NCBI GenBank assembly: GCA_002946415.1
Contig: NJPS01000049.1
Location: 1-64,000, forward strand
Origin: Rutstroemia sp. NJR-2017a BVV2
Taxonomy: Eukaryota; Ascomycota; Leotiomycetes; Helotiales; Rutstroemiaceae
Length of the DNA: 64,000 nucleotides
Direction of reading: 5' to 3'
The notes beneath the pieces were generated by a model, which made no database searches, had not been told where the DNA came from, and saw nothing but the letters and a program-made list of their open reading frames with translations. Each line of letters opens with the position of its first letter. Position 1 is the stretch's first letter. A program made the translations under genes and the position numbers. Positions 48,595 through 61,672 of this stretch are shown here, piece by piece.

Positions 48595-49672
48595 CTATTG
48601 CGCGAGGATAATACATCTGCGTATAGTATTTACTGCCCGAGTCAAATCTTCCCCAGATGCAGGAACTTGGTGGCCACCACTATGCACCAACACAGATCGG
48701 CCCGCAGCCTGGCACATTTCGCTGAGCTTTTCGGCCGAATCAGCTAGCCAATCTTGAGCACCCCATAGATGTGATGTTGGAATGTTGATCAAAACTCCTG
48801 AAGTATTCGGATCAAAATCCACGCGACGACCTTTATGAAGCTCCTGAACACTGACTGGCATGCCTGCGGAAAGAAACACGGCACACTTGAAGGGGATAGA
48901 GATACCTCGTTTCACACGGTCAATAATCCATGTGCTTGCCAAAGCAGCACCGAGACTGAAAGCAATAATACCGTCAAAGGGCTCTTCGTATTCAAGAAAT
49001 GTATCCAAATCGTCCAGTGCATTGAGCATACTGGTCGTCGACGTCTCGTCAAAATAGGCAAATAGCTCGTCTTCATCATTCGTGAATCCTTTCATCTCTG
49101 CTTTCATTATTGCGATTAGCTCTTTTCACATTGAAAGCTCGGCATGCCTGTTGCTCTTAGTTAGAGGAATCGCACCGGGAGCAATTTTAGTTCGATTTGT
49201 TCCCTCGACAAACTCAAACGTATGACCATCACCAAGCTCATATCTAATAGCAGCTGGATTTCCACTTATCAGCATAGGGAAGTAAGTAAAAATAGAGGAA
49301 GGGGAATGATCCCGACCTAGCTGAGACTCGAAGATCTGCGAGGATGAACACTCTGTTAGAAAAATTTACGTGCTAAACATGAATATAAGAAAACATAGAA
49401 AGCTTACTTTGGCATTAACGCCTCGACCATAAAGGCTGTGTCGAAGAATCAGTATCTCAAGTTTAACAAGGTGAACTGATCTCGTGAAATCTCACCAGAG
49501 AAACCGCATATTGAGTGCTTGTAATCGAAATTATGAACAAAACAAGATTTGAGGTGCGAAAAGTAGATTCTTGTGAATGAAAGAGAAGGTCGAGAGTCTT
49601 GATCAACCTTGACGTGTTTCTTAACACTCACGTAGACTTGGCTCCATAGTTTGTCGCATTGGCAGGCTCCAT
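48595..49672 (-). pseudogene. FSH1/LovG-type serine hydrolase, in-frame stop
   Basis: Exons 49672-49632, 49435-49408 and 49335-48595. The frame runs through LYGRGVNAK, IFESQLG, the YELGDGHTFEFVEGTN strand and LFAYFDE. It includes the nucleophile elbow GIIAFSLGAALAS (Ser in GFSxGA position) and the catalytic His in HSGGHQVPASGEDL. The fold is the alpha/beta-hydrolase FSH1 family, which includes the hydrolase LovG that releases the LovB polyketide. It lies head-to-head with an HR-PKS, so a product-release role is plausible. A single TGA at 49126-49128 interrupts the same frame between HAELSM and KELIAIM. No intron can remove it convincingly. Translation from the Met at 49107 would still contain Ser and His but lose the first strands. 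Confidence 0.78.
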
Positions 49673-50528
49673 TTTGGAGACAAATGCAACACCATTAGGC
49701 AGTACTAACTCCTGCCCTTAACAACATGTCAGCATTAACATGTCAGCATTTACGCCATCGGCAGTAGATTTAGCAATAAAAATGAGCCGCCTGAAATGAA
49801 ACCCCCATTTTCCCCGCGCCCCTTATGGCTTCCATGTGCAAGGATAAGGATAGACTAGAAAATATTGTTATAATGCAACCTCAGCTATGTGTAGCCGGGA
49901 CGTGATAATACAATGAAGGTACAGAGGGCGCAGAGGGTAAGATCACTTGGCTGCATTATAATGCAGTAAGACTTGCAAGCTAGGCCTCATTAAATATCGT
50001 GTATCGGAATGAGTTGTCCCGTTTGTAAGCCTGGTGATAAGCCCGGTGATAAATAATTAATATGAACGCAGCGACGTTATGTTTACTCATGAGTGCCACA
50101 TCAATCATAAAACGGCTTTAATAGCTGCATCGCAATAACGGGGGAGACTATCGGCTAATTATCCCTGGTGCAGATACCAGGCATTTACCTGTCACAGAAG
50201 CATTTGACGTGGATTGATGTCTTACAATTTTTCAGAGCACGCAGTAAGACTATAGATGAGGGGCACGGTCCTAGGGTCTTTGATCTGGTAGGGTTTGGCA
50301 ATGGAAGCCTTAGGGTCGAGATTGAGATTTCACAACGCCCTAGATGAAGCAGCTACGTATAAGGAGACTTTCGACTGCAAATATAACATGCATCATAGTA
50401 ACAATTATTCCGTCTCCTTACAATAAAATCTGTCAAGTATAGTCAACTCATACTTAGTGATTTAATATCGTACAATTGGACTATCCAAATACTATTCATT
50501 CCTCTAGATACTGGTATTTATCCTCAAA
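49673..50528. promoter_or_regulatory. Bidirectional intergenic region between FSH1 hydrolase and HR-PKS
   Basis: 856 bp shared upstream region of two divergent genes. It contains a duplicated AACATGTCAGCATT (49725-49751), tandem AGCCTGGTGATA/AGCCCGGTGATA at about 50029-50052, and a perfect palindrome at 49951-49966. No open frame of interest. It is the likely control region of the polyketide locus. Confidence 0.5.
49951..49966. promoter_or_regulatory. Perfect 16-bp palindrome CTGCATTATAATGCAG
   Basis: It reads identically on both strands. A related half (TTATAATGCAACC) occurs 80 bp upstream at about 49867-49879. Position and symmetry fit a dimeric transcription-factor site between the divergent hydrolase and PKS genes. 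No factor can be named. Confidence 0.4.
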
Positions 50529-53500
50529 ATGTCCGTGGTTCTACAATATGAGCCTGGTGACAGACTTCCGCCACTTGCTATCATTGGCCTGTCCATTCGA
50601 TTCCCGGATGATGGTACCACGGTTGACGGATTCTGGAAAATACTCTCAGAGAAGAGATGTGTCTCAACTGAGACACCAAGAGACCGGTTCAACATCAACG
50701 GCCATTATCATCCTGACAAGTCTCGTATTGATACTGTATCCTACCGAGGCGGTCACTTCATGCGTGATTCTGTTGATGTCTTTGATGCACCTTTCTTCTC
50801 GATTTCCGCAGCCGAGGCACAAGCCATGGATCCACTTCATAGATTGACCTTGGAGACATCTTTCAGAGCCCTGGAAAATGCTGGGCTCCCAATTGAGCAT
50901 CTTGCCGGTACTAAAACATCTGTCTTCGCGGGTTGTCTAGGACCGGACTATGCAACCATGCAACACAAGGATCCGATGGCACCATCCAAATATAATGCCA
51001 GCGGAGCGTCTATTAATATGCTTTCGAACCGAGTGAGTTGGTTCTTCAATCTTCACGGTCCGAGTGCCACTATAGACACCGCCTGCTCTAGTAGTTTGAT
51101 GGCCTTAGACATGGCATGCCAGTCTATCTGGTCTGGAGATGCAGATTTGGTAAGTAGTTGACTTCAATTTCCCTTGATGCTTGATTCTACTGCTGCACTG
51201 CTAGTATTGAAATACTGATCATCTGTCGTAGGGCCTAGCATGTGGAAGCAATGTTATCCTTACAGTTGATTCTGGTCTATGGCTAGACAACCTGGGGATG
51301 CTGTCTAAAGATAGCCGGTGCTTCTCGTTTGACCATCGAGCCAACGGATACGCCCGAGGTGAAGGTATCGGTGTGCTAGTAATCAAGCCGCTGGGGGATG
51401 CCATTCGTGATGGAAACACAATTCGGGCAGTAATTCGATCAACATGCTCAAATCAGGATGGAAAAACCCCTGGAATTACAGTACCAAGCAAGGAAGCTCA
51501 AATGCGTCTAATACTTGATACTTATGCAAAGGCCGGCCTCTCGCTTAATGAGACGCGGTATTTTGAAGCTCATGGAACTGGTAGGTACTTGGTTTCTATA
51601 CCGTTATTATGCTCATAGGGTGGGAAGGATGGTGGGAAAGGCGGTGCTAACGTTACCCTATCAGGAACCCCAGTCGGTGATCCAATAGAAGCTGGGGCCA
51701 TCGGAACTGCGTTTCGGCACTTCAGGAGTAAACAGGATCCGCTTTTTGTGTAAGTCTCCTTGTCGAGTAGAATTAGCGATACATGAGTAACCCCGATTTT
51801 AAGAGGCTCGGTGAAATCCAATATCGGCCATCTTGAAGGAGCTGCTGGTGTCGCAGGTGTCATCAAAGCCATCTTAGCCCTCGAAAGGGGAATTATCCCA
51901 CCAAATTCTAATTTTGAAAGAATAAACCCAAAGATTGACGCAGAATTCTTGAATATCAAGGCATGGCTATCTATCAATATGAGGCTAGATTACTAATCCC
52001 TAACACTTCTACAGATTCCCGAGGATACGATCCCATGGCCTTCAAAAGGCTTACGTCGAGCATCAGTACAATCATTCGGCTTCGGAGGTTCCAATAGTCA
52101 CATCATACTAGATGATTCATACCATTTTCTACTTCAACGCGGTTTAAGAGCCAATCACAACACGAGCCCGACACCAAAATACGAACATGAAAAAAACAGA
52201 ATTGTACAGCAACAAAGTACACCAAGACTTCTTGTCTGGTCGACAGCAGATGAGTCTGGCATCGAACGCACCAAAGAGACTTGGAGAGTTCACTACCAGT
52301 CATCTAATCACAGTACTCCACAGTCTTCTATGGGCTCGTCCGACCAGCTAATGGGCAGCAACTATATCTCCCAACTTGCCTACACCTTGGGCTGTAAGAG
52401 AAGTCATTTGGCATGGCGGGCTTTCGCCGTGGTGGAGAAAAATGGCGATCTTTCGAGCCTTAATGAACAGATGACTGGGCCATTCCGAGCAAAATTGTCG
52501 CCTAAACTAGGCTTTGTATTTACTGGTGTACGTATAAAATACCTTAAATAAATGAAGGACGAAACTGATACTATACATCTGTCGCTATAGCAAGGAAGTC
52601 AATGGTTTGCCATGGGAAGAGAACTCCTTCACCACTACGAAATATACAAGAAAAGTCTGTTGGATGCGAGCAATTACCTGAGATCACTAGGGTGTACCTG
52701 GGATCTAATTGGTAAGTGGTCTGAGCCGCTTCCAGGCGGCCACCTCGATTTAATAGACATTGTTAATTCAAAGCAGAGGAGTATCACAGAGACGAGTCTG
52801 ACACAAATGTCGATAATCCACTTTATAGCCAGACTCTTTGTACTGCAGTGCAAGTTGCCTTAGTCGAGCTCATGCGGAGCTTTTCTATCCGTCCCGTTGT
52901 CGTGATTGGACATTCGTCGGGGGAAATAGCAGCAGCGTGAGTATCGCTTGTCTTGGAAAAGATGCTATCATGATTTGCTGATCTGAGATATTCAGTTTCT
53001 CTGCGGGGGCCATTTCCCGCGAATCTGCATGGAAAATTGCTTATTACCGCGGCGTACTTACTGCGCAACTTGCCGAGGCAAGCTCCAGCTATGGAATGAT
53101 GGCCGCGGCTTTATCTTTCCCGCAGGCCGAGAATTATCTAGGCACAGTAGCAGAAGACTTAGGATCTCGTCAACTCGTTGTTGCATGCGTCAATAGCCCC
53201 AACAACGTCACCATCTCTGGACACAACACACACCTCCATCATTTACAGAAGCAACTGGAATCGGTGGGGGTTTTCGCGCGCAGGCTACGTGTTAACGTTG
53301 CTTATCATTCTTTTCAAATGCGTGAAATCATGGATGACTATCTCTCGAGTCTGGGATCCTTAGCTATGCCTCCGGATAACTATTGCAATCATATATCTGC
53401 CATGATATCAACAGTTACCGGTACTTATATCAAAACGGAAGAGGTCTGCAAACCTGAATACTGGGTCCGAAACCTAATTTCACCAGTGCTGTTTTCAGAT

Positions 53501-56500
53501 GCTCTAGCAAGTATCTGCCAACCATCACTTGGAGGTTACAAGAAGCTAGATGGCAGCCACAGAAATGAAGTATCCGTTACGGGTCTTATCGAGATAGGAC
53601 CCCACTCGGCTCTCAGTGGGCCAATAAGAGAAATCCTTGCCAGCGTCAAACAATTCAGCACCACTATCACCTATACCTCACTACTTGTCCGCAAAGTGTC
53701 AGCAGTGCAAACGGTACTACAAGCAATAGGGCAGTTACATTGCCTCGGATATTCACCGGCGTTAGCACAGGTCAATGTGGTGCAGCCTGTCGATATGAAG
53801 ACTCTAAGCACGTTGCCTGAATACCCATTCAACAAATCTAAATCATACTGGTATGAAAGTCGAATTAGTAAAGGCTACCGTTTTCGCAAGTCTGGAATCA
53901 ATGACCTTTTGGGTACTCCTGATCCTGATTTTAACGCACTTGAAGCCAAATGGCGTAATATCATACGAACTTCCAACCTTCCTTGGTTAGAAGACCACAA
54001 GGTACGTAAATACCATCTTTATTCGTACTAAGTGAGTATCTAAATGCATACATGCAACAGATCAATGGTACAGTGCTTTACCCAGCAGCCGGAATGCTCG
54101 TGATGGCTATTGAAGCGGCGAAACAGTTAGCCGACCCAAAGAGAAAGCTGGAAGCTTTCGTCCTCAAGAACGTAAGTGTACATTCAGCCTTGAAAGCTGA
54201 GTCGGCATCATCCATCGGGGTTGAAGTGAATTTTTATATGCGACCAAGAAAGAGTCAAGATGAACAAGACTCGGGATTGCACGACTTCCGACTTTACACA
54301 AACAACAATGATGCTTGGCACGAAAACTGTAACGGGTCTGTACAGCTAGTCTACGAGCGCGGTGATCTGGAGCTGGGGATTGATAAAGGCCGCGAGCAAA
54401 AAATATGGAACGAAAACATATGTCGCGTGTACGAAGATGCATTACGCTCTTGCTCAAAGACAAGCCGTGTCGACCGAGTTTACAACCAGCTACGGGAAAG
54501 CGGATATGAATATGGTCCAGCTTTCCGAGCCGTAAACCTAGTCTCGCACAACGGACTAGATAGCGCTATCTCGGAGGTCCAGACTTTCCAATTGCGACCA
54601 AACACATGTCAGGAGCACTTAATTCATCCTACTACGCTTGACTGCCTGATGCAGGGAATTCTATTGGCATCCACAGCGGGCGGTACCAAAAATATAAAGA
54701 CGGCAATTCCCACTCATTTTGACCGTATTTGGATCTCAAATAAAGGTCTTAGCTATCCAGACGCCGACAAAATCAAGACCTATTCAAAAGTCCGCCGTTT
54801 CGGGATGCGAGAGATGGAAACATCTATCGTCGCCCTCGATTTTACCGCCCAGAAGGTTCTAATGGAGATGACAGGCTTCCGTGCGACAGATATTGCTTCA
54901 AGCGAGTCTAATCTACATGAACCTACTGACCTGGTACTCACTGGTGCACTGTGCCACAATATTGATTGGAAGCCGGATCCGGACCTGCTCTTTGGGATGC
55001 AAGTTCATGAGTTCGTGGCCTACGATGACCCTTTCAAGGCACTCCCTGAACCAATCGACTTCTATAATGACGTTGACTTTTTTGCAGTAGCATGTATCAA
55101 GCGTGCTCTGAGCGGTCTCGACTCCCAAAAAGAGTCAGTTCTACTATCCAAACATCACACCAAAATGTATCTCCTCTGGATGAGGCGTCGAATGGAACTA
55201 GTAGAAACACAAGCCAGGCCAGAATGGAAATCAGGCTTAGATGATGACAATTACATCCACATGATCGCTGACAGACTTGCTTCGACCAACAAGCAAGGTA
55301 TTTTCTACACCACAGTGGGGAGAAATTTGCCAGGACTTTTGACAGGTGAAGTAGATGCTTTGGATCTTCTATTCCAGCAAAATCTAGTGAAAGAACACTA
55401 TTACGAACTAGTAAGTATTCCACTATTATTTAGAAAAGCGACTATTCCTTTAAAGAAATTAACTCCATGCCTCTAAGTGGGAAACGATGCCAGCAGTGTC
55501 GAGATTCCGCAGACTTCTCGGCGCACTCGTACACAAGAACCCTTCAATGCGAATTCTTGAAGTAGGCGCGGGTACTGGAGCCATGACGCGCCAACTGATG
55601 AAAACATTAACCGCAAGCCAGCTTGATGATAAAGAATCTGTACCTCCTCATTACCAGCAGTATGATTATACAGACGTGTCGCCATTCTTCCTCGTTGCGG
55701 CTCAGGAAATATATTCTCATCAACGTGATAGAATGCAATTCAAAAAGCTTGATATTGAGATTGATCCTGAGGACCAAGGCTTTGAGTGTGGCACTTATGA
55801 CATTGTCGTTGCAGCGGCGGTATGTTTTCATGGGATAACTGCGTCTGGAATTATCATTAACATTCCATCAGGTTTTGCATGCCACAACCAACCTCACCGA
55901 ATCTCTGCAACACTGCCGAAAACTTCTTAAGCCGTGAGTGCATACATCATCGTTCTCTAAGATGAAGCTAATCATTCTTAATAATTAGCGGCGGGAAGCT
56001 AGTCTTATGGGAAGGCACCAAGCCAGATGGGCTCCGAACGCCATTTGCATTTGGTCTCTTGGAAGGTTGGTGGCTCAGCAACGATCCAGATCGCAAATGG
56101 AGCCCTTGCCTTGATGAAGAAGGCTGGGGAAAACTCCTTTCCTGCACGGGCTTCTCGAATAACCAGATTGTATTCCGTGACTATAACAGCGATATTTGCC
56201 ACGAGTTTAGCATCATTGTCTCTACGGCCATTGCAGAATCAACGCTAGATTCCGGCTCCATTGAAAGTCCAGGGATACAGCCTTTGGTAAATGTATCGAT
56301 TGTCCATGATGAAACGCAGCTAGGTGTGGCTACTGAGGTACAAAACTACTTTGCAGGAGCCGATGATAGTATCGCCGCTCGTACTTTATCAATTACTCAC
56401 ATAATGGAGGAAAATATTGATCAAGGCAACATATATGTGTTTCTTATCGAGCTTCAGCGGCCAGTGTGGTACACTTCGTCGCCCAGTATGTTCCAGAAAT

Positions 56501-59152
56501 TACAGAAAATCTTAGGGGGGCCGACCAAGAGTCTCTGGGTTTCCAAATCTCATGGAAAAAGGCCTGATATGCGTCTCGTCGATGGTGTGTCCCGTGTGCT
56601 CAACTCTGAATTGGGAGGAACGTCCCTTGCCTACCTCATCCTTCAGGACGATAAAGATAAGCTTCAACCAAACCAAATGGACCATATCTTAAAGATATGC
56701 AAACGCCTACTTATTTCAGATGAAATTGACACTGAGTATATGGAATTACGTGGCGTTTTGCATATTCCGCGTCTAGTCACCGCCCACTCACTCAACAAGG
56801 AAATCGAGAAGCGTCAGCGCCCAAAGCAGGTAGTCTATCGAAAATGGTTGGCCGACGTCCCATTGCGCCTCAATCTTGGCTCTCCTGGATTGCTCAGTAC
56901 ATTGGAATTTATCGAAGACACAGAATACACTGCTATCCTAGACCCCCAAGATGTAGAAATCAGAGTCAAGAGTGTCGGGTTGAATTTTCGCGATATTCTT
57001 CTCGCCCTTGGTCGAATCAATGAACTCAATGATCACAGACTAGGAAGCGAGATGGCTGGCGTCATAACACGCATTGGCTCAGCATGTCAAAATTCCGGTT
57101 TGCAGGTCGGCGATCGAGTAGCAGCGGGATGTTCGGACACATTCCGCACCTTCGTGCGTCGAAATTGGCAGGGCGTCGCGAAACTACCTGATGAAATTTC
57201 GTTCTCTACTGCCGCTGCCGCAAATATTAATCATGTCACGGCATGGTTGAGCTTGCGTGATAGAGCTGCTCTGCAGCCTGGTGAGACGATATTAATTCAT
57301 TCGGCGGCTGGCGGTACAGGACAAGCTGCCGTACAAGTTGCTCAAAATATAGGTGCTACTGTCATTGCTACAGTGAGCACTGAGAGCAAGAAAGAGCTGC
57401 TTATGAATCGGTATGGAATCCCTGCTACGCACATCTTCTCCAGTCGAGATATCTCATTTGCAAAGGGGGTGAAACGTCTCACAGACGGTCACGGCGCAGA
57501 TGTTATATTTAATTCTCTCTCAGGAGAGGGACTTGTAGCATCTTGGGAATGTATAGCTGCCTATGGACGATTCATCGAAATTGGAAAGAAGGATATACTT
57601 GCACAGAACACATTGCCGATGTTTCCGTTCCGCTGTAACGTTTCTTTTAACGCTTTTGACTTGAGTGATATTATTAAAGATCGTCCGGAAATAGCGCGCA
57701 AGGCTCTTGAGGAAGTCTTGGCACTCATGGCTAAAGGTGTCTTGCGTCCTGCTGAGCCTCTACAGGTTTATAGGGTTAGTGAACTGGAAAAAGCTTTCCG
57801 AAACCTTCAATCGGGAAGGACAATGGGAAAAATCGTAGTGGATCTAAGACCAGACGATGAGGTCACTGTAAGCAATCTTGTTCTCGATTATTTGAGCAGT
57901 CAACGCCGCAGCTGACGACTACTTGTAGGCAAAAATTCTCACCAGACCAAGCTTTTTGTTCGATGGGACTGCAACATATATAATTTCTGGGGGTCTTGGT
58001 GGTCTTGGAAGGAGTATAGCGCGCTGGTTCGTTGGCCGTGGAGCTCGCCATCTTATTTTGCTTTCTCGATCCGGAGCTAAGCACGAATACGCCGCAGCTA
58101 TAGTTCAAGAACTTGGTCGCCAAGGTGCCCACGTCGAAACGCCAGCCTGCGACATCAGTAATGAAAATAACCTCACGTCGGCACTAGAGTTCTGTATCGG
58201 AACCAAGTCCATGCCACCGATCAAAGGATGTATTCAAGCATCAATGGTTTTGCACGATGCTCCCTTCGAGATGATGGCATTTGAGGCCTGGCAGGATGCT
58301 ATTGCTCCCAAAGTGGCAGGTTCCTGGAACCTGCATACGCTGTTACCACGCGACTTGAATTTCTTCATTATGTTTTCTTCAATGGCCGGTGTCTGCGGAT
58401 TCAAAGGCCAGACGAATTATGCTGCAGGCAATGCATACCAAGACGGACTAGCTAGATACCGTGTTTCCAAGGGAGAAAGAGCGACAGCACTGGATCTCGG
58501 TCCCTTATTTTCTATAGGATTTCTCGCAGATAATGCGAAGTTGCAGACGCGATTTCAAGGCTTCAGTGGGGTAACAGAGAGTGAATTATTTGCTCTCTTA
58601 GACTACCATTGTCATCCGGTTCCACTCAATCATACTGATCTGGAACGCCATTGCCAGACGGTCGTGTTGCGCTGTAACTCAAGCTCCGAAAACCAGCAGC
58701 TAGCTTACTTCCTTAAGAAGCCCATGTTTTGTCATATCGCAGCAGCAAACAGTGACGGCAACTCACAAACTACTCCCGAGAAACAAGATGGCACAACCGC
58801 ATCAGGACGTGTCGATTTTGCACAAATATTCAACGCTGCTTCATCTCACGCTGCTGCCGGTGAAGCAGTCGCGAATGCCCTCGCGACGAAACTTGCTTCT
58901 ATGCTTTCCTTGGGCCCTAAAGAGAACATTCTATATGCACCGTTGCAAAGTCAAGGTGTCGATTCACTCGTAGCGGTTGAGCTGCGTAACTGGCTTTCTA
59001 GAGATGTTCGCGCTGACGTTACTATATTTGAAATTATAGGAGGCGCGACTATTGCTGCTATTGGGTTACTGGCAGCAACCAGAAGTCAGTTTGCAAAGTA
59101 TATAAAGATAGATAAGGAAACTAGTCAGAAGATGTCAGAGGGCGTGGAATAA
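50529..59152 (+). CDS. Highly reducing type I polyketide synthase (KS-AT-DH-MT-ER-KR-ACP)
   Basis: My 13-exon model totals 7,872 nt, 2,623 aa, with no internal stop. [15 protein letters not shown] (Cys), YFEAHGTG and [15 protein letters not shown] (two His), [38 protein letters not shown] (Ser), [29 protein letters not shown] (His) and [11 protein letters not shown] (Asp). [90 protein letters not shown] (Ser, Tyr). [20 protein letters not shown] (phosphopantetheine Ser). It makes a reduced, probably C-methylated chain. There is no terminal release domain, so a partner hydrolase is expected. Exons: 50529-51149, 51232-51580, 51665-51749, 51804-51960, 52015-52527, 52591-52711, 52774-52936, 52996-54001, 54061-55410, 55478-55819, 55872-55933, 55989-57867, 57929-59152. 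All motifs are intact; the product is unknown. Confidence 0.93.
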
Positions 59153-59394
59153 GGAAGTTTCGGGGGTCGGGAGTACAATTACCTGTAGAAGAGGGGAAGC
59201 AGGGGTTACTCGACTTCTAGATTGCTGATCTTTATTTTCCTGCATCGCGTGGAGTCATTCAGATAGGCAATGAAGACTAATGACACGTGATTCTAAATTG
59301 AATAGCGTATTATCAGACCTTGGCAAGACAATCTTAAGGTGCAATTGAATCATTTCTTGAGCAGACCGTCACTAATCGACTTCCTTTGAATACA
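59153..59394. other. Short intergenic, PKS 3' end to HET gene
   Basis: About 240 bp of unremarkable sequence. No terminator-like element is recognisable beyond general AT richness. Confidence 0.4.
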
Positions 59395-61672
59395 ATGGAT
59401 CATCTCCCATCTCTCAAGAGTTTTGCCCTTGCTCCTCTTGAAGTCCCTTACTTAAACGACGAGGGCTTACGACCATAACGGCTTCTGCAATTTCCCGACA
59501 CGTAAGGGATGGATGATTAACCCGAAAACGTTTGGCGACGATGCCCTTCGATGTATCGGATCGAAAGCGCCGTTTACGAAAAAGCTCGCTTTTGTACAGT
59601 CATGGCTTTTCTTCGGTATGATTATTGAGGTATTCAAAGTTTTTGGAGTGTCCGTGAACACGTCTTGCTTCCTTAGGTGGCACAGTGGACAGTGTATCAT
59701 AACGACAGCTGCACTCCGATCCTATATTGATGAATGGGCAAGACGACGTGAAGAATCATATCAACTATTAGAGGCACGGAAGAGCCTTGTAGCCAAGGCT
59801 CAAACCGTATTGGTTGCGGTTCAGGAAGTTGATTACGTGCTCTTCCATTCTGTGCTAGAGGATATCTCTAAGTCAGATCTCCAACAAGGATCTCTAATCG
59901 CGCTCTCGATCTCGATAATGAGAGAAACTCTCCTCAATGCACTATGGACGATCGAAAGTCCCGGCCAGATCGCTCCTCCTGGGTTTCGTATTCTCCACCC
60001 TGTACGAACTCTTCTAAGAAGTCGAATGCTCAATAGCGGATGGTGTCGTGCTCAACTGACTCGCCTAGAAGATTGGACGGATAACACTGGTCTTTATCTT
60101 GCAAGTTTGGCTGGACCTGCTCATCGGCAGCAAGAGAACCATTCAACGTGCACCATGATGCGCTGTCTGGGAAATCAGATTAACATGCAAATTTACGAAA
60201 CGCGACATACAACATCTATATGCACTTGTCAGCATGTTGTCGTAGACCCCGAAGAGATTGCCTCTGTCCTACAGAGGGGGATGTTTCCCAGATTCATTGT
60301 GCTGGCTGATGGGGAGCGGGCCACTGTGAAGTTAAAGATAGTTGACAATGGCCCCTTTGTGGCAATATCACATGTGTGGTCTCACGGACTAGGCAACCCA
60401 AGGCAAAATTCACTACCGTATTGTCAGTTGTTGCGTCTCAAAAACTATATCTCGAGTTTGCAAATATCAACAAGTCTTCCGTTAGGGATATGGATGGACA
60501 CCCTATGTATTCCTGTTGCACCAAAGCTTCGACACTTCCGAACACTCGGTATCATCCGCCTCTTTGAGACCTTTCAAACTGCCGATAAAGTCTTAGTCCT
60601 GGATACGGCACTTGAACAAACCTCAAAGCAGTGCAGCCCTATCGAAATCTGTATTGTTCTTTATTGTTGCAGCTGGATGCAAAGGCTATGGACATTTCAA
60701 GAGGGCCTCATTGGCGGCAGTTCTTCGAATGATAAGTTGCACTTGATGCTTCTAGAAGGGCCAATTGAATGGTCACGATTGCTGAAGAGCCTGGCAACAA
60801 CAGACCTTTACCGTAGCAACACAACAGCTAGAGATAAGATTAAAAACCGGCTTCCACGGGACGAATACTGGCAACAAAGAGCAATGGGCCATGGGGAAGG
60901 TAATGGCTTGGGCATTCTCGAAACAATTGGCCGTGAGCTCGAACACTGGACGACGACCAGACCCGAAGACGAAATAACTTGTCTTGCAGGATTACTTGGC
61001 TTGGATACTGCAAAAATAGTCCACAACCCAACATATTTTGATAGACTGAGAGAGTTTTATATTCTTCTAAGAGATATTCCACGGAGGGTTTTGCTTTCAT
61101 CGGGTGAAAAGATGCAACTTATTGGAATGACATGGGCACCAAACTCGATTTCCGGCTTAGCCTTTGATTGTGCGTCAGATCCTCTCGTCGGGGTATCTAA
61201 GCAAGATCTACAGACTACAATATTCGCTACCTGTAGTGACCGTAGTCTCTTAACAAAATGTTCCGGCTACTTTTTCGAACTGGATTTACAGATTGCTGCT
61301 GGCGTTCGAGATATCAACTTTCTTGATCCGCTCGACCAAGATCTTATGATCATCCTCAAGCCTTATCCTTTATGTTTATCCACTTCTAAAATTTGGAACA
61401 TAGTTGCATATGTGCGGGAATTAGCTAAGCCGGCAATACTTGTTAACCCGGAGAAACCTTTAGGAATAAGTAATGGCAGTGCCGTACTGGTAGATGTAAT
61501 ACATAGGGAGGAAGATATACTCTTTGCAGACTATAAGTGCAAAGTTGGACTTCGAAGAGTGCATGGGCCATTGACAGCTAGCATATTGCACTCACCAATA
61601 GAAGCGTCAGAAATGGCCCTCTCAGGCAAAGGTAAACGGATCCAGGAAGACACAGAGTGGTGTATTATGTAA
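59395..61672 (+). pseudogene. HET-domain protein with a 5' frameshift
   Basis: The main frame from Met 59513 is 719 codons without introns. It encodes a helical N-terminal region (WLFFGMIIEVFKVFG), a Cys-containing segment (CTMMRCLGNQINMQIYETRH) and a HET domain (GPFVAISHVWSHGLGNPRQN, GIWMDTLCIPV, ADKVLVLD, WMQRLWTFQEGLIGG). HET proteins act in self/non-self recognition leading to cell death at hyphal fusion; partners are unknown here. Upstream, the ATG at 59395 starts MDHLPSLKSFALAPLEVPYL, which belongs to this family. At about 59467 the frame shifts by one, and the rest (YDHNGFCNFPTRKGWMI) is in the main frame. Either the gene is broken, or a short intron or assembly error is involved. Starting at 59513 would leave the HET domain whole. 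Confidence 0.8.

Noticed and set aside
52712..52773. Frame change in the AT domain after WDLI
   Set aside because: A GTAAGT...AAAG intron (52712-52773) restores [13 protein letters not shown]...SQTLCTAVQ, the expected AT sequence.
57868..57928. Apparent stop between ER and KR domains, suggesting two separate PKS genes
   Set aside because: The stop lies within a 61-bp intron with GTAAGC donor, CTGAC branch and TAG acceptor. Removing it joins DDEVT to [14 protein letters not shown] in frame.
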